Positions 1 to 8,211 are shown, numbered from the stretch's first letter. The stretch is DNA of 64,000 bases from Verrucomicrobiaceae bacterium UBA1938 (GCA_002336895.1 DDFC01000011.1:62001-126000); one strand, 5' to 3'. Translations and numbers: made by a program. Notes: generated by a model not told the origin, from the letters alone.

Positions 1-639
1 AAACAGGTGCTGAAAACCGGCAAGGTGGACGTGCTCACCCTCTCCCCCATCTGGCTGCCAGACGATGCGATCGAGCAGTTTGTGAAGCTGGGGCTGGAGC
101 ACAATCCTGAGCTGCGCATCTTCGTTCAAGAATACTGGATGCCCAATGACGAGTACAACCCCGTGTACCCGCTGGACACCAAAAAGAAGGTGGACCACAA
201 CGCCACGGACATCGGCAGGCTGCGAGACGCCACCCTGCGCTATGCAAAGGACATCGAGACCTACGTGGGCGGCCTCAACCAAAAGCTGGGCAGGACCTCG
301 GTCTTCATCGTGCCCGTGGGCATGGCGGCGGTGGCGCTGCGGGAGAAGATCGTGAAAGGTGAAGCCCCCGGACTGAAGACGCAGGGAGAGCTTTTCCGCG
401 ACACCTGGGGCCACGCACTGGCGCCGCTGCAGATCCTCTCCAGCTACTGCCACTTTGCCGTGATCTACCGCCGCAGCCCTGCTGGTCTGAACCTGCCGGT
501 GCCAAACGCCTTCAAGGCCCTCAAAGACATGAACGACGAGGACAAGACCAAGCTCAACGCCCTGCTGCAGGAGATCGCCTGGGACACCGTGAGCCATCAC
601 CCGATGGCAGGCGTGATGAAGCCAGTGGCGGCGAAGTGA
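1..639 (+). CDS. 3' part of an unrecognised protein (possibly SGNH-hydrolase-like)
   Basis: The reading frame is open from the first base of the window (K-Q-V-L-K-T-G), so the N-terminus is missing and about 212 residues remain before the TGA. Visible segments are VDVLTLSPIWLPDDAI, a long polar middle, FIVPVGMAAVALREKI and DTWGHALAPLQILSSYCHFA. The order resembles the second half of secreted SGNH/GDSL-type hydrolases, where an Asp and a His lie near the C-terminus, but the match is weak and I do not assign a function. The gene converges on the DUF1549/DUF1553 gene with only 12 bases between the stop codons. Such a neighbour is common in Verrucomicrobia and Planctomycetes (family knowledge). 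Codon use looks like that of the neighbouring genes. Confidence 0.8.
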   Translation, partial: KQVLKTGKVDVLTLSPIWLPDDAIEQFVKLGLEHNPELRIFVQEYWMPNDEYNPVYPLDTKKKVDHNATDIGRLRDATLRYAKDIETYVGGLNQKLGRTSVFIVPVGMAAVALREKIVKGEAPGLKTQGELFRDTWGHALAPLQILSSYCHFAVIYRRSPAGLNLPVPNAFKALKDMNDEDKTKLNALLQEIAWDTVSHHPMAGVMKPVAAK

Positions 640-651
640 CCCTGCGGAGCC

Positions 652-2613
652 TCAATCCACAAACAGCATCTCATTCCCGGCCAGCAGGGCCTGCGCATAC
701 TGCGCCCACACGGCGGGGTCTTGCTCGCGTCCGTCTACAAAGGCTTTCGCCACCTCGGCCTCGTGCGCACTCGGCGCGCGGCCAAAGAGGCGGGCATACA
801 CGTCCTCCACGCGGTGCTGCATGGCCCATTTTCCCAGCACCTCGGACTGCTGCTGCATGAAGGGGGAGTTTAAGGCAAAGAGGCCCTGCAATGGCGTGAT
901 GGTCTCGGTGCGCCAGGGGTTGTGCGCGCCGGGATCGGGCACGTCGTGGATGCGGAGCATGGGGTCCATGTCCTGGCGGTCGGCGGCACCGTAGAGGGAG
1001 CGGCGCACGTTAGCCGGGGCGCTGATGGCGGTGGCGGGGCCGCCGAGCTTGAGATCGATCTGCCCTGTGGCGCTGAGGATGGCATCGCGCCAGGATTCCC
1101 AGTCGAGGCGGCGGCGCAGCATGCGGGCGTAGAGCTTGTTTTCGGGATCGCGCTGCTCAGAGACTGCGGCCACGCTGCTCTGCTGCCAGGTGGCGGAGTT
1201 CAGGATCTCACGATGCAGCCACTTGAGCGACCAGCCGTGCTCCATGAAGCGCCCTGCGAGATCATCCAGCAGCTCCGGGTGAGTGGGGGCTTCGCCCAGA
1301 TTCCCAAATTCGCTCGGTGTATCCACCAAACCGCGCCCGAAGTGGTGTTTCCACACACGATTCACGATGACACGCGCAGTGAGCGGTGCGGCGTCTTCCG
1401 TGATGGCCTGCGCCAGCTCCAGACGGCCGCTGCCGGTGGTAAACTTGCGCGGCAGCCCGGTCTTGGACGGGAAGATGGAGAGGAAGCGGCGCGGGACCAC
1501 CTCGCCCAGGTCATTCGGATTGCCGCGCTTCATCAGCTCCAGGTCGCGCGCCATGCCCATCTTGTAGTCCAGCTTGGTACCGTGCTCTTTTTCCTTGTTC
1601 ACCACATAGAGGGCGGCCTCTTCCACGGCATTGGCCATGGGCATGTTAAAATGCGGGGTGGCGGACTTGATGGCGGCGATCTTCGCCTCGCAGTCCTGCA
1701 TCTGCTGCGCCATGTCCTTGGGCTTCTTTTTCTTGAGATCGGCGATCTGCTTTTCCAGTGCGGCCACTTCTCCGCGCGCCTTGGCCACGGGCTGCCACAG
1801 CTCATCCTTCATGGTGGGCAGCTCGGAGAGCTTCACGGAGGCAAAGACGCCCGCCAGCGCGTAGTAGTCCTGCGCGGTGATGGGGTCGGACTTGTGATCG
1901 TGGCAGCGGGCGCAGGCCAGCGTGAGACCGAGGAAGGTGCGGCCGATGGCGTCCACGTGCTCCTCCCACTCGTCGGCGACGGTGGTTTTGATGATCTCCG
2001 GCGGGAGCTGCAGCTCTTTGAAGTACGTGGGGCTCAGGCCGATGAAGCCCAGGGCCACACGGTCCTGCGGCTTGCTGTCTGGCAGGAAATCGGTGGCAAG
2101 CTGACGCAGAATGAAGCGGTCATACGGCATGTCCTCATTCAGCGCCTGCACCACCCAGTCGCGGTAGAGATAGGAATACTTGGTGGAATCCAGCCAGTTC
2201 GGTGTCTCGTCGGCATAGCGGGCGAGGTCCAGCCAGTGGCGTGCCCAGCGCTCGCCGTAGTGGGGGGAGTTCAGCAGGCTGCTGATTTCATCTTTGAGAT
2301 TTGAGCTTTTTGCTTTGGCATCCGGTGGCAGGCCGGTGAGGTCAAAGGCCAGCCTGCGCTGCAGCACCCGCGCGTCCGCCCGGGGTGCGGGCTTCAGGCC
2401 AACGGCCTCCATTTTGGCGAGGATGTAGTAGTCGATGCGCGTGCGGGGCCAGGCGGCGTCTTTCACCTGTGGCAACGGGGTGCGCCGCAGCGGCGCAAAG
2501 GACCACGGCACCGGCTTGGGCCCCTCGTCCTTTTTGGCGACGGCCCCTCCCGCCACTGCGAGCAGCAGCAGGGCCAGGCATAGGGAGCTGGGGGCGGTGA
2601 GGCGCACGGGCAA
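652..2613 (-). CDS. DUF1549/DUF1553 (PSCyt2/PSD1) secreted protein
   Basis: This 653-residue protein starts with a signal peptide (residues 1-26, hydrophobic core LCLALLLLAVAGGA, then KKDE). The DUF1549 (PSCyt2) domain covers roughly residues 55-260. It contains the RRLAFDLTGLPP and YGERWARHWLDLARYAD motifs and the c-type-haem-like CARCHDHKSDPI near residue 233. A charged helical insert (about 270-310) follows. The DUF1553 (PSD1) domain spans about 375-630, with ARVIVNRVWKHHFGRGLV and ILNSATWQQSS. The family is abundant in Planctomycetes and Verrucomicrobia and is thought to act in the envelope on polysaccharide-related substrates; its chemistry is unproven. The haem-binding PSCyt1 domain that often precedes PSCyt2 is absent. 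No usual DUF1501 partner is visible within the window. Confidence 0.93.
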   Translation of the reverse strand: MPVRLTAPSSLCLALLLLAVAGGAVAKKDEGPKPVPWSFAPLRRTPLPQVKDAAWPRTRIDYYILAKMEAVGLKPAPRADARVLQRRLAFDLTGLPPDAKAKSSNLKDEISSLLNSPHYGERWARHWLDLARYADETPNWLDSTKYSYLYRDWVVQALNEDMPYDRFILRQLATDFLPDSKPQDRVALGFIGLSPTYFKELQLPPEIIKTTVADEWEEHVDAIGRTFLGLTLACARCHDHKSDPITAQDYYALAGVFASVKLSELPTMKDELWQPVAKARGEVAALEKQIADLKKKKPKDMAQQMQDCEAKIAAIKSATPHFNMPMANAVEEAALYVVNKEKEHGTKLDYKMGMARDLELMKRGNPNDLGEVVPRRFLSIFPSKTGLPRKFTTGSGRLELAQAITEDAAPLTARVIVNRVWKHHFGRGLVDTPSEFGNLGEAPTHPELLDDLAGRFMEHGWSLKWLHREILNSATWQQSSVAAVSEQRDPENKLYARMLRRRLDWESWRDAILSATGQIDLKLGGPATAISAPANVRRSLYGAADRQDMDPMLRIHDVPDPGAHNPWRTETITPLQGLFALNSPFMQQQSEVLGKWAMQHRVEDVYARLFGRAPSAHEAEVAKAFVDGREQDPAVWAQYAQALLAGNEMLFVD

Positions 2614-2714
2614 AATACAGCGCCAGAGGGTTTAAAGTTTCAGGTTTAAAGTTGAAAGTTGTCCGGAGAAAGTCCCCTCGCCCTCACTTTCCCCCGCCAG
2701 CCCCTCCCACCCCC

Positions 2715-2732
2715 TTGTGAAATTTTTCACAA
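2715..2732. promoter_or_regulatory. CRP/FNR-type palindrome upstream of nuoF
   Basis: TTGTGAAATTTTTCACAA has 8-base arms around a TT centre and fits the CRP-family pattern TGTGA-N6-TCACA exactly. Its right edge is 42 bases before the nuoF ATG, a position expected for an activator or repressor of that promoter. The binding protein is inferred only from the pattern. The 2630-2660 stretch just before it is an A/T-rich tract of imperfect GTTTAAAG-like repeats of unknown role. Confidence 0.5.
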
Positions 2733-2774
2733 ATCCCAGTTGCCCACCTTATTCACACTCGGATACTGCGGATC

Positions 2775-4166
2775 ATGGCCTCCCCCGTCCAGTATCTTCC
2801 CGGCAAAGAACCGCATGCGCGTGAAAAGCGCCTGATCTTCAAGAACATCGACCGCGCCGGATACAATCCGTCCATCGAGTGCTACCTGGAAAACGGCGGC
2901 TACGAGCAGCTCAAAAAGGCCTTCACCATGGAGCGCAGCGCCATCACCAACGAGGTGAAAGCCAGCGGCCTGCGTGGTCGTGGCGGTGCGGGCTTCCCCA
3001 CCGGGGTCAAGTGGGGCTTCATCCCGCCGACGAACACCAAGCCGGTCTATCTCATCTGCAACGCCGACGAATCCGAGCCCGGCACCTTCAAAGACCGCTA
3101 CATCCTGCATCAAGACCCGCACCAGCTCATCGAGGGCATGACGATCGCCTGCTTTGCCGTGGGTGCCAAGCTCTCCTACATCTATGTGCGCGAGGAGTTC
3201 CCCTACGCCGCCAAGATCCTCGAAAAGGCCATCGCCGAGGCGCATGAAAAAGGCTTCCTCGGCAAGAACATCCTCGGCTCCGGCTTTGACTGCGAGATCT
3301 ACGTGCACCGCGGTGCGGGCGCCTACATCTGCGGCGAGGAGACCGGCCTCATCGAATCCCTCGAAGGCAAGCGCCCCTACCCGCGCATCAAGCCCCCCTA
3401 CTTCCCTGCGGCGCTGGGCCTCTACATGAGTCCCACCATCGTGAACAACGTGGAATCTCTCTGCCACGTGAAGCACATCATTGAAATGGGCGGCGCGGAA
3501 TACGCCAAGCTCGGCACCCCAAACAACACCGGCACCCGCATCCTCTGCGTGAGCGGCGACGTGGTAAACCCCGGCTACTTTGAGGTCGAGGTGGGCAAGA
3601 TCACCATGGGCGAGGTCATCGACGTGCTCTGCGGCGGCCTCAAGCCCGGCCGCAAGCTCAAGGCCATCATCCCCGGCGGCAGCTCCTCCAAGGTGCTGCG
3701 TGCCGACGAGCGCTTCAAGCTCAAGGACGGCCGCGAGATCGGCATCATGGACATCCCGATGGACTTCGACACCATCGCCCAGTGCGGCACCATGGCAGGC
3801 TCCGGCGGCGTCATCATCATGGACGACAGCCGCAGCATGACGTGGGCCATCAACAACCTGAACAACTTCTACGCGCACGAGTCCTGCGGCCAGTGCACCC
3901 CCTGCCGCGAAGGCAGCCTGTGGATGAAGAAGATCAGCGACCGCATCGTGGACGGCGACGCCAGCCCCGATGACGTGGACACCCTGGAGACCGTGGCCAA
4001 CCAGATCGAAGGCAAGACCATCTGCGCCTTCGGCGAAGCCGCCTCCTGGCCCACCCAGAGCTTCATCAAAAAGTTCCGCGACGAACTCAAGAGCGACTGC
4101 AAACCGGACCTGACCGGCAAGATCGTCAATGAAGAGACGCAGGTGGCCGTGGCCGGGCTGGCCTGA
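2775..4166 (+). CDS. nuoF: NADH-quinone oxidoreductase subunit F
   Basis: This is the 51-kDa flavoprotein of respiratory complex I, which binds NADH and FMN and carries the N3 [4Fe-4S] cluster. The 463 residues match the usual length. The glycine-rich FMN/NADH region reads GLRGRGGAGFPTGVKW (about 55-72), followed by CNADESEPGTFKDR and RGAGAYICGEETGLIES. The cluster ligands are ESCGQCTPCREGS (near 368) and the Cys of TICAFGEAASWPT (near 416). All expected motifs are intact. No other nuo gene lies in the window, so the gene is detached from its complex-I partners here. Its TGA overlaps the ATG of the next gene (TGATG), which suggests translational coupling. A degenerate copy of its last ~105 bases lies 685 bp downstream. 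Confidence 0.97.
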   Translation: MASPVQYLPGKEPHAREKRLIFKNIDRAGYNPSIECYLENGGYEQLKKAFTMERSAITNEVKASGLRGRGGAGFPTGVKWGFIPPTNTKPVYLICNADESEPGTFKDRYILHQDPHQLIEGMTIACFAVGAKLSYIYVREEFPYAAKILEKAIAEAHEKGFLGKNILGSGFDCEIYVHRGAGAYICGEETGLIESLEGKRPYPRIKPPYFPAALGLYMSPTIVNNVESLCHVKHIIEMGGAEYAKLGTPNNTGTRILCVSGDVVNPGYFEVEVGKITMGEVIDVLCGGLKPGRKLKAIIPGGSSSKVLRADERFKLKDGREIGIMDIPMDFDTIAQCGTMAGSGGVIIMDDSRSMTWAINNLNNFYAHESCGQCTPCREGSLWMKKISDRIVDGDASPDDVDTLETVANQIEGKTICAFGEAASWPTQSFIKKFRDELKSDCKPDLTGKIVNEETQVAVAGLA

Positions 4167-4678
4167 TGGCCTCCCCCACGGACAAGAAGAAGCTCTGGAG
4201 CTTCAGGCGGTGGATGATCGTGGTGATCGTCGCTGTGCTGGCTTGGGTCTTTGTTGCTTACACTAGCAAAAAGAGAGTCATCGAGTATGGCCGGTGGAAC
4301 GGCACCAACTTCATGATGAGTCGAATGCGCCGACTCATCACCCCTGATTATGTGGCTTCCAAGATCGGCCCCTCAAGCCCGCGCGATGAGGTGCTGCTGC
4401 GCACAGACTGGAAATTCGACGAAGCCATGGTGAAAGAGATTGGCATGCCATGGAACCCCGCCACGCCCAACCGAGACGGCTGGGGTTCGCTCTGGTACAT
4501 CATCTGCGACTTCAACAACGACGGTAAAGTCCCCAATCCCGAACTCCTGACCGTGCCGCCCAAACCCGGTGCCACGCAGAAGGAACTCAACGTGCGCATC
4601 GCCATCTTCTCCGCAGGAGCCGATGGAGACCCGGCCACATGGGAGGATAATCAGCCGCCGGGGTTTACGGGATGGTAG
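4166..4678 (+). CDS. Pseudopilin-like single-pass membrane protein, paralog 1
   Basis: The 170-residue protein has a short basic N-terminus (TDKKKLWSFRRW), one membrane segment (MIVVIVAVLAWVFVAYT, about 17-33) and an exported domain. The C-terminal part carries TPNRDGWGSLWYIICDF, then NNDGKVPNPE, then IFSAGADGDPATWEDN. This order resembles the GspG-type major pseudopilin C-terminal domain, in which the final loop binds calcium. The N-terminus lacks the G/FTLIE prepilin-peptidase site, so it is probably a plain membrane anchor. Two paralogs follow at 5762 and 7510 and a broken copy at 4851. The start overlaps the nuoF stop codon by one base. Function is unknown; a calcium-dependent envelope role is only inference. 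Confidence 0.85.
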   Translation: MASPTDKKKLWSFRRWMIVVIVAVLAWVFVAYTSKKRVIEYGRWNGTNFMMSRMRRLITPDYVASKIGPSSPRDEVLLRTDWKFDEAMVKEIGMPWNPATPNRDGWGSLWYIICDFNNDGKVPNPELLTVPPKPGATQKELNVRIAIFSAGADGDPATWEDNQPPGFTGW

Positions 4679-4689
4679 GGGGCTGATCA

Positions 4690-4746
4690 GCGGGCCGAAG
4701 GTCCGCAGGAGTCTGGGCGCTGCGAGGAACGAGCAAGCCCTGGGTC
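4690..4746. repeat. Dispersed REP-like element, copy 1
   Basis: This begins GCGGGCCGAAGGTCCGCAGG and ends GAACGAGCAAGCCCTGGGTC. Nearly the same sequence recurs at 7081-7140 and, inverted, at 7308-7368, and a short relic of its left end lies near 8175. The copy lies exactly between the intact pseudopilin gene and the duplicated nuoF tail, so it may have mediated that duplication. It is shorter by several bases in the middle than the 7081 copy. The GGGCC..GGTCC start can fold on itself, as REP elements do. Confidence 0.7.
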
Positions 4747-4851
4747 TTCATCAAAAAGTTCCGCGACGAACTCAAGTCCGACTGCAAACCGGACCTCACC
4801 GGCAAGATCGTCAATGAAGAGACACAGGTGGCTGTGGCCGGGATGGCCTGA
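4747..4851 (+). pseudogene. Duplicated 3' end of nuoF
   Basis: These bases match nuoF positions 4062-4166 at a constant offset of 685, with only a few substitutions, mostly at third codon positions. The encoded tail (FIKKFRDELKSDCKPDL...) ends in the same TGATG overlap. No start codon or upstream part of nuoF is present, so it is a gene fragment. The mainly synonymous changes suggest either that it once lay in a functional copy or that the duplication is old and partly homogenised. Confidence 0.85.
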
Positions 4852-5056
4852 TGGCCTCCCCCACGGACAAGAAGAAGCTCTGGCGCTTCAGGCGGTGGAT
4901 GATCGTGGTGATCGTAACCGCCCAGGCCTTGTGGTCTGCTATTCCGTGAGATGAGGTATTGCTACGCACGGACTGGCAGTTCGACGAGGGCATGGTTCGG
5001 GAGATCAACATGCCAATGACCACCGCCACGCCCAACATGGACGGCTGGGTGCTTCG
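4851..5056 (+). pseudogene. Decayed duplicate of pseudopilin-like gene
   Basis: The first 65 bases repeat the start of the gene at 4166 (same offset, 685). Then 35 unrelated bases replace about 155 original bases and bring in a TGA at 4947-4949. From 4950 the similarity resumes in the same reading frame at offset 565 (RTDWQFDEGMVREINMP versus RTDWKFDEAMVKEIGMP) and fades after DGW near 5050. An intact protein cannot be made. Together with the preceding nuoF fragment this is a tandem duplication in decay. Confidence 0.85.
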
Positions 5057-5069
5057 CACCTGCCACGCA

Positions 5070-5510
5070 CTAGCGCATTTGGAGTGCAGTCGGTCGCTGA
5101 CGGAGAGCGTCTTGAAGAAACGTTTGTGCCCAGCTTTTGGGGGCTAGGAGTTTATGCCCGTGGCCGCCGCGCAGGCCGGTCTCAGATTGCTCGTCACTTG
5201 CGACAAACATTACAAAAAGGTGCAGATCGTCCGAAGAGGTGAATACCTGATCCTGCAAGGCCAGCATGAACCCGCCGATGATCCATCGGTAAGCCGCATC
5301 AGGCAGAAGCAGCAGATGGCCAAGTGTGGCATCCCGACCATAGCGCCCGGCAAGTTGGTAAACACTGCCGACAGTCTCGGTCTGGGTGTTGTCATATGAA
5401 AGCCGATAGAGCGCACGAGAAAGAAGCCGCTCAGGCCCAATGCATGACGGCGGAAGTGACGCCAAGAATTCGCGTGCGGAGTCGAAGGGTTTGGGTTCCA
5501 AGGGAGACAT
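5070..5510 (-). CDS. Hypothetical protein, uncertain
   Basis: The open frame encodes about 146 residues from the ATG of MSPLEPKPFDSAREFL; an upstream TTG at 5543 would add 11. There is no signal peptide. The protein has a fairly hydrophobic middle (LGHLLLLPDAAYRWIIGGFMLAL) and a polar C-terminus. I recognise no family. It overlaps nothing else real, lies downstream of the decayed duplicate, and its composition is plausible for a protein. It could be a lineage-specific gene, or a chance frame in a decaying region. No clear ribosome binding site is visible. Confidence 0.4.
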   Translation of the reverse strand: MSPLEPKPFDSAREFLASLPPSCIGPERLLSRALYRLSYDNTQTETVGSVYQLAGRYGRDATLGHLLLLPDAAYRWIIGGFMLALQDQVFTSSDDLHLFVMFVASDEQSETGLRGGHGHKLLAPKSWAQTFLQDALRQRPTALQMR

Positions 5511-5761
5511 CAAGGAAACACTGATAAAAGAACATTGAACCAAGCTAAGGCGCTGGAAGCAATGCCGAAGATTTAACGCTGAGAATAAATAAAAGAAGTG
5601 TCATGGCAGATCATTATACAGCCACACAATGACAGCCTGGCTGTTGTTCTTCAAATTGATGATAATGAAACCTCCACTTCCGCCAGCTCTAGTGGGCCGT
5701 TGAAAAGCAGCCGATTATTCGGATCTCGACATAAAGCCGATCTGTCGGGTAACCTTATCTA

Positions 5762-6397
5762 GTGAATGATTCTGATTCATCCAGCCCGCCACGCGCCAGA
5801 ATATCCGGATGCCGACGCACCTTGCTCATTCTGGCCGTGCTCTTCGTGCTGCTGGTGGTCAGCGTCGTCTCTTATGTGGCATATCTTGAGTATTCTCATC
5901 AAACTAAAAAATTCCACAGGCTGGACCGGCTTATGGTCAAAGATCTCGCACACTCGCTTTTGTTATACAGGGAGGAATACAAGCGTTTCCCCATCTCGGA
6001 AGCCAGTCCTCAGAGCTCAGACCTGCTTTTTCGGTCTCGCGGCCCGTTGCTCCAAGCCTTGTGTGGCCAGGAAGCTGGTGGATTGAATCCCCAGAAAATC
6101 AAATTCATCGACCTGCCAATCGCCAAAAACCGCATCCATGGCCTCTGGCTGAATGGCGAGGAATGGCTGCTCCATGACACCTGGGGCGAGCCTTTTTACA
6201 TCGTCCTCGATACGAATGGAGACGGCAAGATCGCCAACCCGGAGTATGCAACCGATAGATCTGACAAGGAGTATGCCAAGCTCGAAAAACACCCTTCACC
6301 CACCGAACTGCCTTTAGGCGTCATTGTCTATTCCGCTGGAAAAGACCGCGATCCCAAGACATGGCATGACAACATCTGCAGTTGGAGGTCGCTCTGA
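5762..6397 (+). CDS. Pseudopilin-like single-pass membrane protein, paralog 2
   Basis: A GTG start is the only suitable start before the membrane segment and gives 211 residues. After a short polar N-terminus, LLILAVLFVLLVVSVVSYVAYL (about 21-42) forms the anchor. The exported part has LLYREEYKRFPISEAS, the conserved NPQKIKFIDLPIAKNRIHG, then DTWGEPFYIVLDTNGDGKIA and VYSAGKDRDPKTWHDN near the C-terminus. The DxNxDG run and the terminal SAGxDxDPxTWxDN loop match the calcium-loop region of GspG-type pseudopilins. No prepilin-peptidase site is present. It is closer to paralog 3 (7510) than to paralog 1, sharing the ending CSWRS. A membrane-protein gene follows after 52 bases. Confidence 0.85.
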   Translation: MNDSDSSSPPRARISGCRRTLLILAVLFVLLVVSVVSYVAYLEYSHQTKKFHRLDRLMVKDLAHSLLLYREEYKRFPISEASPQSSDLLFRSRGPLLQALCGQEAGGLNPQKIKFIDLPIAKNRIHGLWLNGEEWLLHDTWGEPFYIVLDTNGDGKIANPEYATDRSDKEYAKLEKHPSPTELPLGVIVYSAGKDRDPKTWHDNICSWRSL

Positions 6398-6449
6398 GAC
6401 AGCCCATTCCAGCCTCCACACACAGGAGCACCTCCCGCATTCCCTTTCC

Positions 6450-7067
6450 ATGAAACGCTTCACCGCTCTGCGCACCGCGAAGATCGCCGCGGCCATTACC
6501 GGGCCTCTGATGCTGCTGTTGTGGTATCTGACCTTTGCGTATCAGTGGCGGAGTGTTTACTGGCTGCTCTTGCTCCTGGCCCTTATGTTGATCACCCTGT
6601 CTCCGTCCTTGTGCGCGGATCCGGTGGCCGAGGATGAAGCCGCCCGTGCCCGGCGCGGCAATGACTATGAGGGCCTCGTCATCGCCGCCAGCGTTTTACT
6701 CGGCAGCGGCTTGGTGTCTCCCGTTTATATGATTCCCCTGTTCGTGCTGTTTTTCCTGGGCTCCAAGTCCAGGGCTTCGCGCGCCGCCCCGGTGGCCGAG
6801 GATGAGGCAGGACGCTCCCGGCGTACCACCTTCGGCCTCATGTTTGGCATCTTCGCCTTGGGTCTCTTTTACTCCTGGGCGCTCGAACAGCCGAAGGCGG
6901 CAGCCTTCTTCACCGCACTGCGGCCCTGGCTCAAAGACTGGAGGCTCATCGCCCTCATGGCGCTGCTGTGCCTGTACCTCATGCGCATGAGCCTGCGCCG
7001 GGCGCTGGCCTTCAGCATGACCGATCTCTACCCGCACCAGCGGCGGGCCGGGAAAACGGAGGCATGA
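6450..7067 (+). CDS. Multi-pass membrane protein of unknown function
   Basis: The 205-residue protein starts at the ATG of MKRFTALRTAKIAAAITG. Membrane segments are visible at about 13-30, 35-52, 74-103, 123-141 and 158-172. The loops contain an internal duplication, PVAEDEAARARR near 57 and PVAEDEAGRSRR near 114, each joining two hydrophobic blocks, so the protein may have arisen from a tandem repeat. No known transporter motif is seen. It lies between two pseudopilin-like genes on the same strand and may be co-transcribed with the upstream one. Confidence 0.75.
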   Translation: MKRFTALRTAKIAAAITGPLMLLLWYLTFAYQWRSVYWLLLLLALMLITLSPSLCADPVAEDEAARARRGNDYEGLVIAASVLLGSGLVSPVYMIPLFVLFFLGSKSRASRAAPVAEDEAGRSRRTTFGLMFGIFALGLFYSWALEQPKAAAFFTALRPWLKDWRLIALMALLCLYLMRMSLRRALAFSMTDLYPHQRRAGKTEA

Positions 7068-7080
7068 GAAGCATCCACGC

Positions 7081-7368
7081 GGGCCGAAGGTCCGCAGGAG
7101 TCAGCCCAGGGCGCTGCGAGGAACGAGCAAGCCCTGGGTCACACGGACACGATCCCCCTCCCGCCGAAGGTCGCGCTCTGAAGGAGCGCGGGAGATGGGG
7201 GCAGCGCCCCTGATGCCCAGGCATCGCAGGCCATCCTCCGTGCCTGTGCCGCCGTTCCCGCGCTCCTTCAGAGCGCATCCTTGAAAAGAAAATCGCGGGC
7301 GTCAGAAACCCAGGGCTTGTCGCTGCGCTCCGTCGCCCTGGGCTGACTCCTGCGGGCCTTTGGCCCAC
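7081..7368. repeat. Nested inverted repeat made of two REP-like copies
   Basis: The outer arms are 7081-7140 and 7308-7368, which are opposite-orientation copies of the element at 4690; for example CCCAGGGCG and AAGCCCTGGGT reappear as ACCCAGGGCTT and CGCCCTGGG. An inner perfect pair, GCGCTCTGAAGGAGCGCGGGA at 7173 (21 bases) and its complement at 7256-7276, encloses 62 bases. The whole could fold into a large two-level hairpin. It fills most of the 442-base gap between the membrane-protein gene and paralog 3; I see no gene in this gap. Bases 7369-7509 hold nothing recognisable. Confidence 0.75.
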
Positions 7369-7509
7369 TGGGAGAGCATACAAAAGCCTCCACGCTGGCA
7401 GTGGCCCACCCCGTTTGACAAAACAATTCGGGACATTGGACCGGCGTGCATTGGCGACCTCTTTGATTCTGCCTCGACAATCAAAGCCCCTCTTGGTTAA
7501 AACATCCCC

Positions 7510-8142
7510 ATGAGCGCCTCTCCCTCACGCTACCATGACCCGCTCAATCTGAAGAAAAACGGCTGCCTGTGGGTTCTTGTCATCGTGGGGACCATCGGTG
7601 GTATCGTCATGTTGCCCCAGGTCATCATGAGCCTTTTCGAAAAGGATCACAAAAAGGTCCAGGTGGGAACGATTCTCAAGGACCTCCGGGTGGCGATCAC
7701 TGCGTATGAAATTGATTCCGCGCACTATCCGATCCCGGAATCCGAGTGGCATGGCCCTGATGTGACTCACCGCACGCGTGGCCTCATGGTTTCGGTGCTT
7801 CTCGGCGACGCGGAAGCCAAGGCGCTCAATCCCAAAGAGATCAAATTCATCGACTTCCCAGCCGCCAAGGACCGCAAAGACGGTCTCTGGAAAGACGGCG
7901 CGGAATGGGTGCTGAGCGACCGCTGGGGCGAGCCCTACTACGTCATTCTCGACACCGACAAGGATGGCCAGGTCCCCAATCCTGAGTACGGTGCACAATA
8001 CTCGGACCCCAAGAGGGCTGAGTTTAATCAGAAGTTTCCGCCGCCCAAGCTGCTGCCCCTGCCAGTGGCTCTCTACTCCTCCGGCCCGGACCGCGATCCC
8101 AAGACCTGGGATGACAATGTGTGCTCGTGGAGGTCGCGTTGA
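7510..8142 (+). CDS. Pseudopilin-like single-pass membrane protein, paralog 3
   Basis: The 210-residue protein has a polar N-terminus, a membrane segment (CLWVLVIVGTIGGIVMLPQVI, about 18-38) and an exported domain. It carries LRVAITAYEIDSAHYPIPES, the conserved NPKEIKFIDFPAAKDRKDG, then DRWGEPYYVILDTDKDGQVP and LYSSGPDRDPKTWDDN. It is a clear paralog of the 5762 gene, with the same motifs at the same spacing. The YPIPESEWHG stretch corresponds to the early Tyr-Pro region of GspG-type domains. No class III signal peptide is seen. A repeat array begins 69 bases after its stop. Confidence 0.87.
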   Translation: MSASPSRYHDPLNLKKNGCLWVLVIVGTIGGIVMLPQVIMSLFEKDHKKVQVGTILKDLRVAITAYEIDSAHYPIPESEWHGPDVTHRTRGLMVSVLLGDAEAKALNPKEIKFIDFPAAKDRKDGLWKDGAEWVLSDRWGEPYYVILDTDKDGQVPNPEYGAQYSDPKRAEFNQKFPPPKLLPLPVALYSSGPDRDPKTWDDNVCSWRSR

Positions 8143-8211
8143 GCGGCCCGGAACCGCCTAGGGCAACACAGGAGCGGGCGAAGGTCCGCAGAGTCTCATC
8201 CCCGAGGAGGC

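Noticed and set aside
922..2304. Forward open frame of 460 codons opposite the DUF1549/DUF1553 gene
   Set aside because: The minus-strand protein has a signal peptide and full family motifs, while this frame is only its high-GC shadow.
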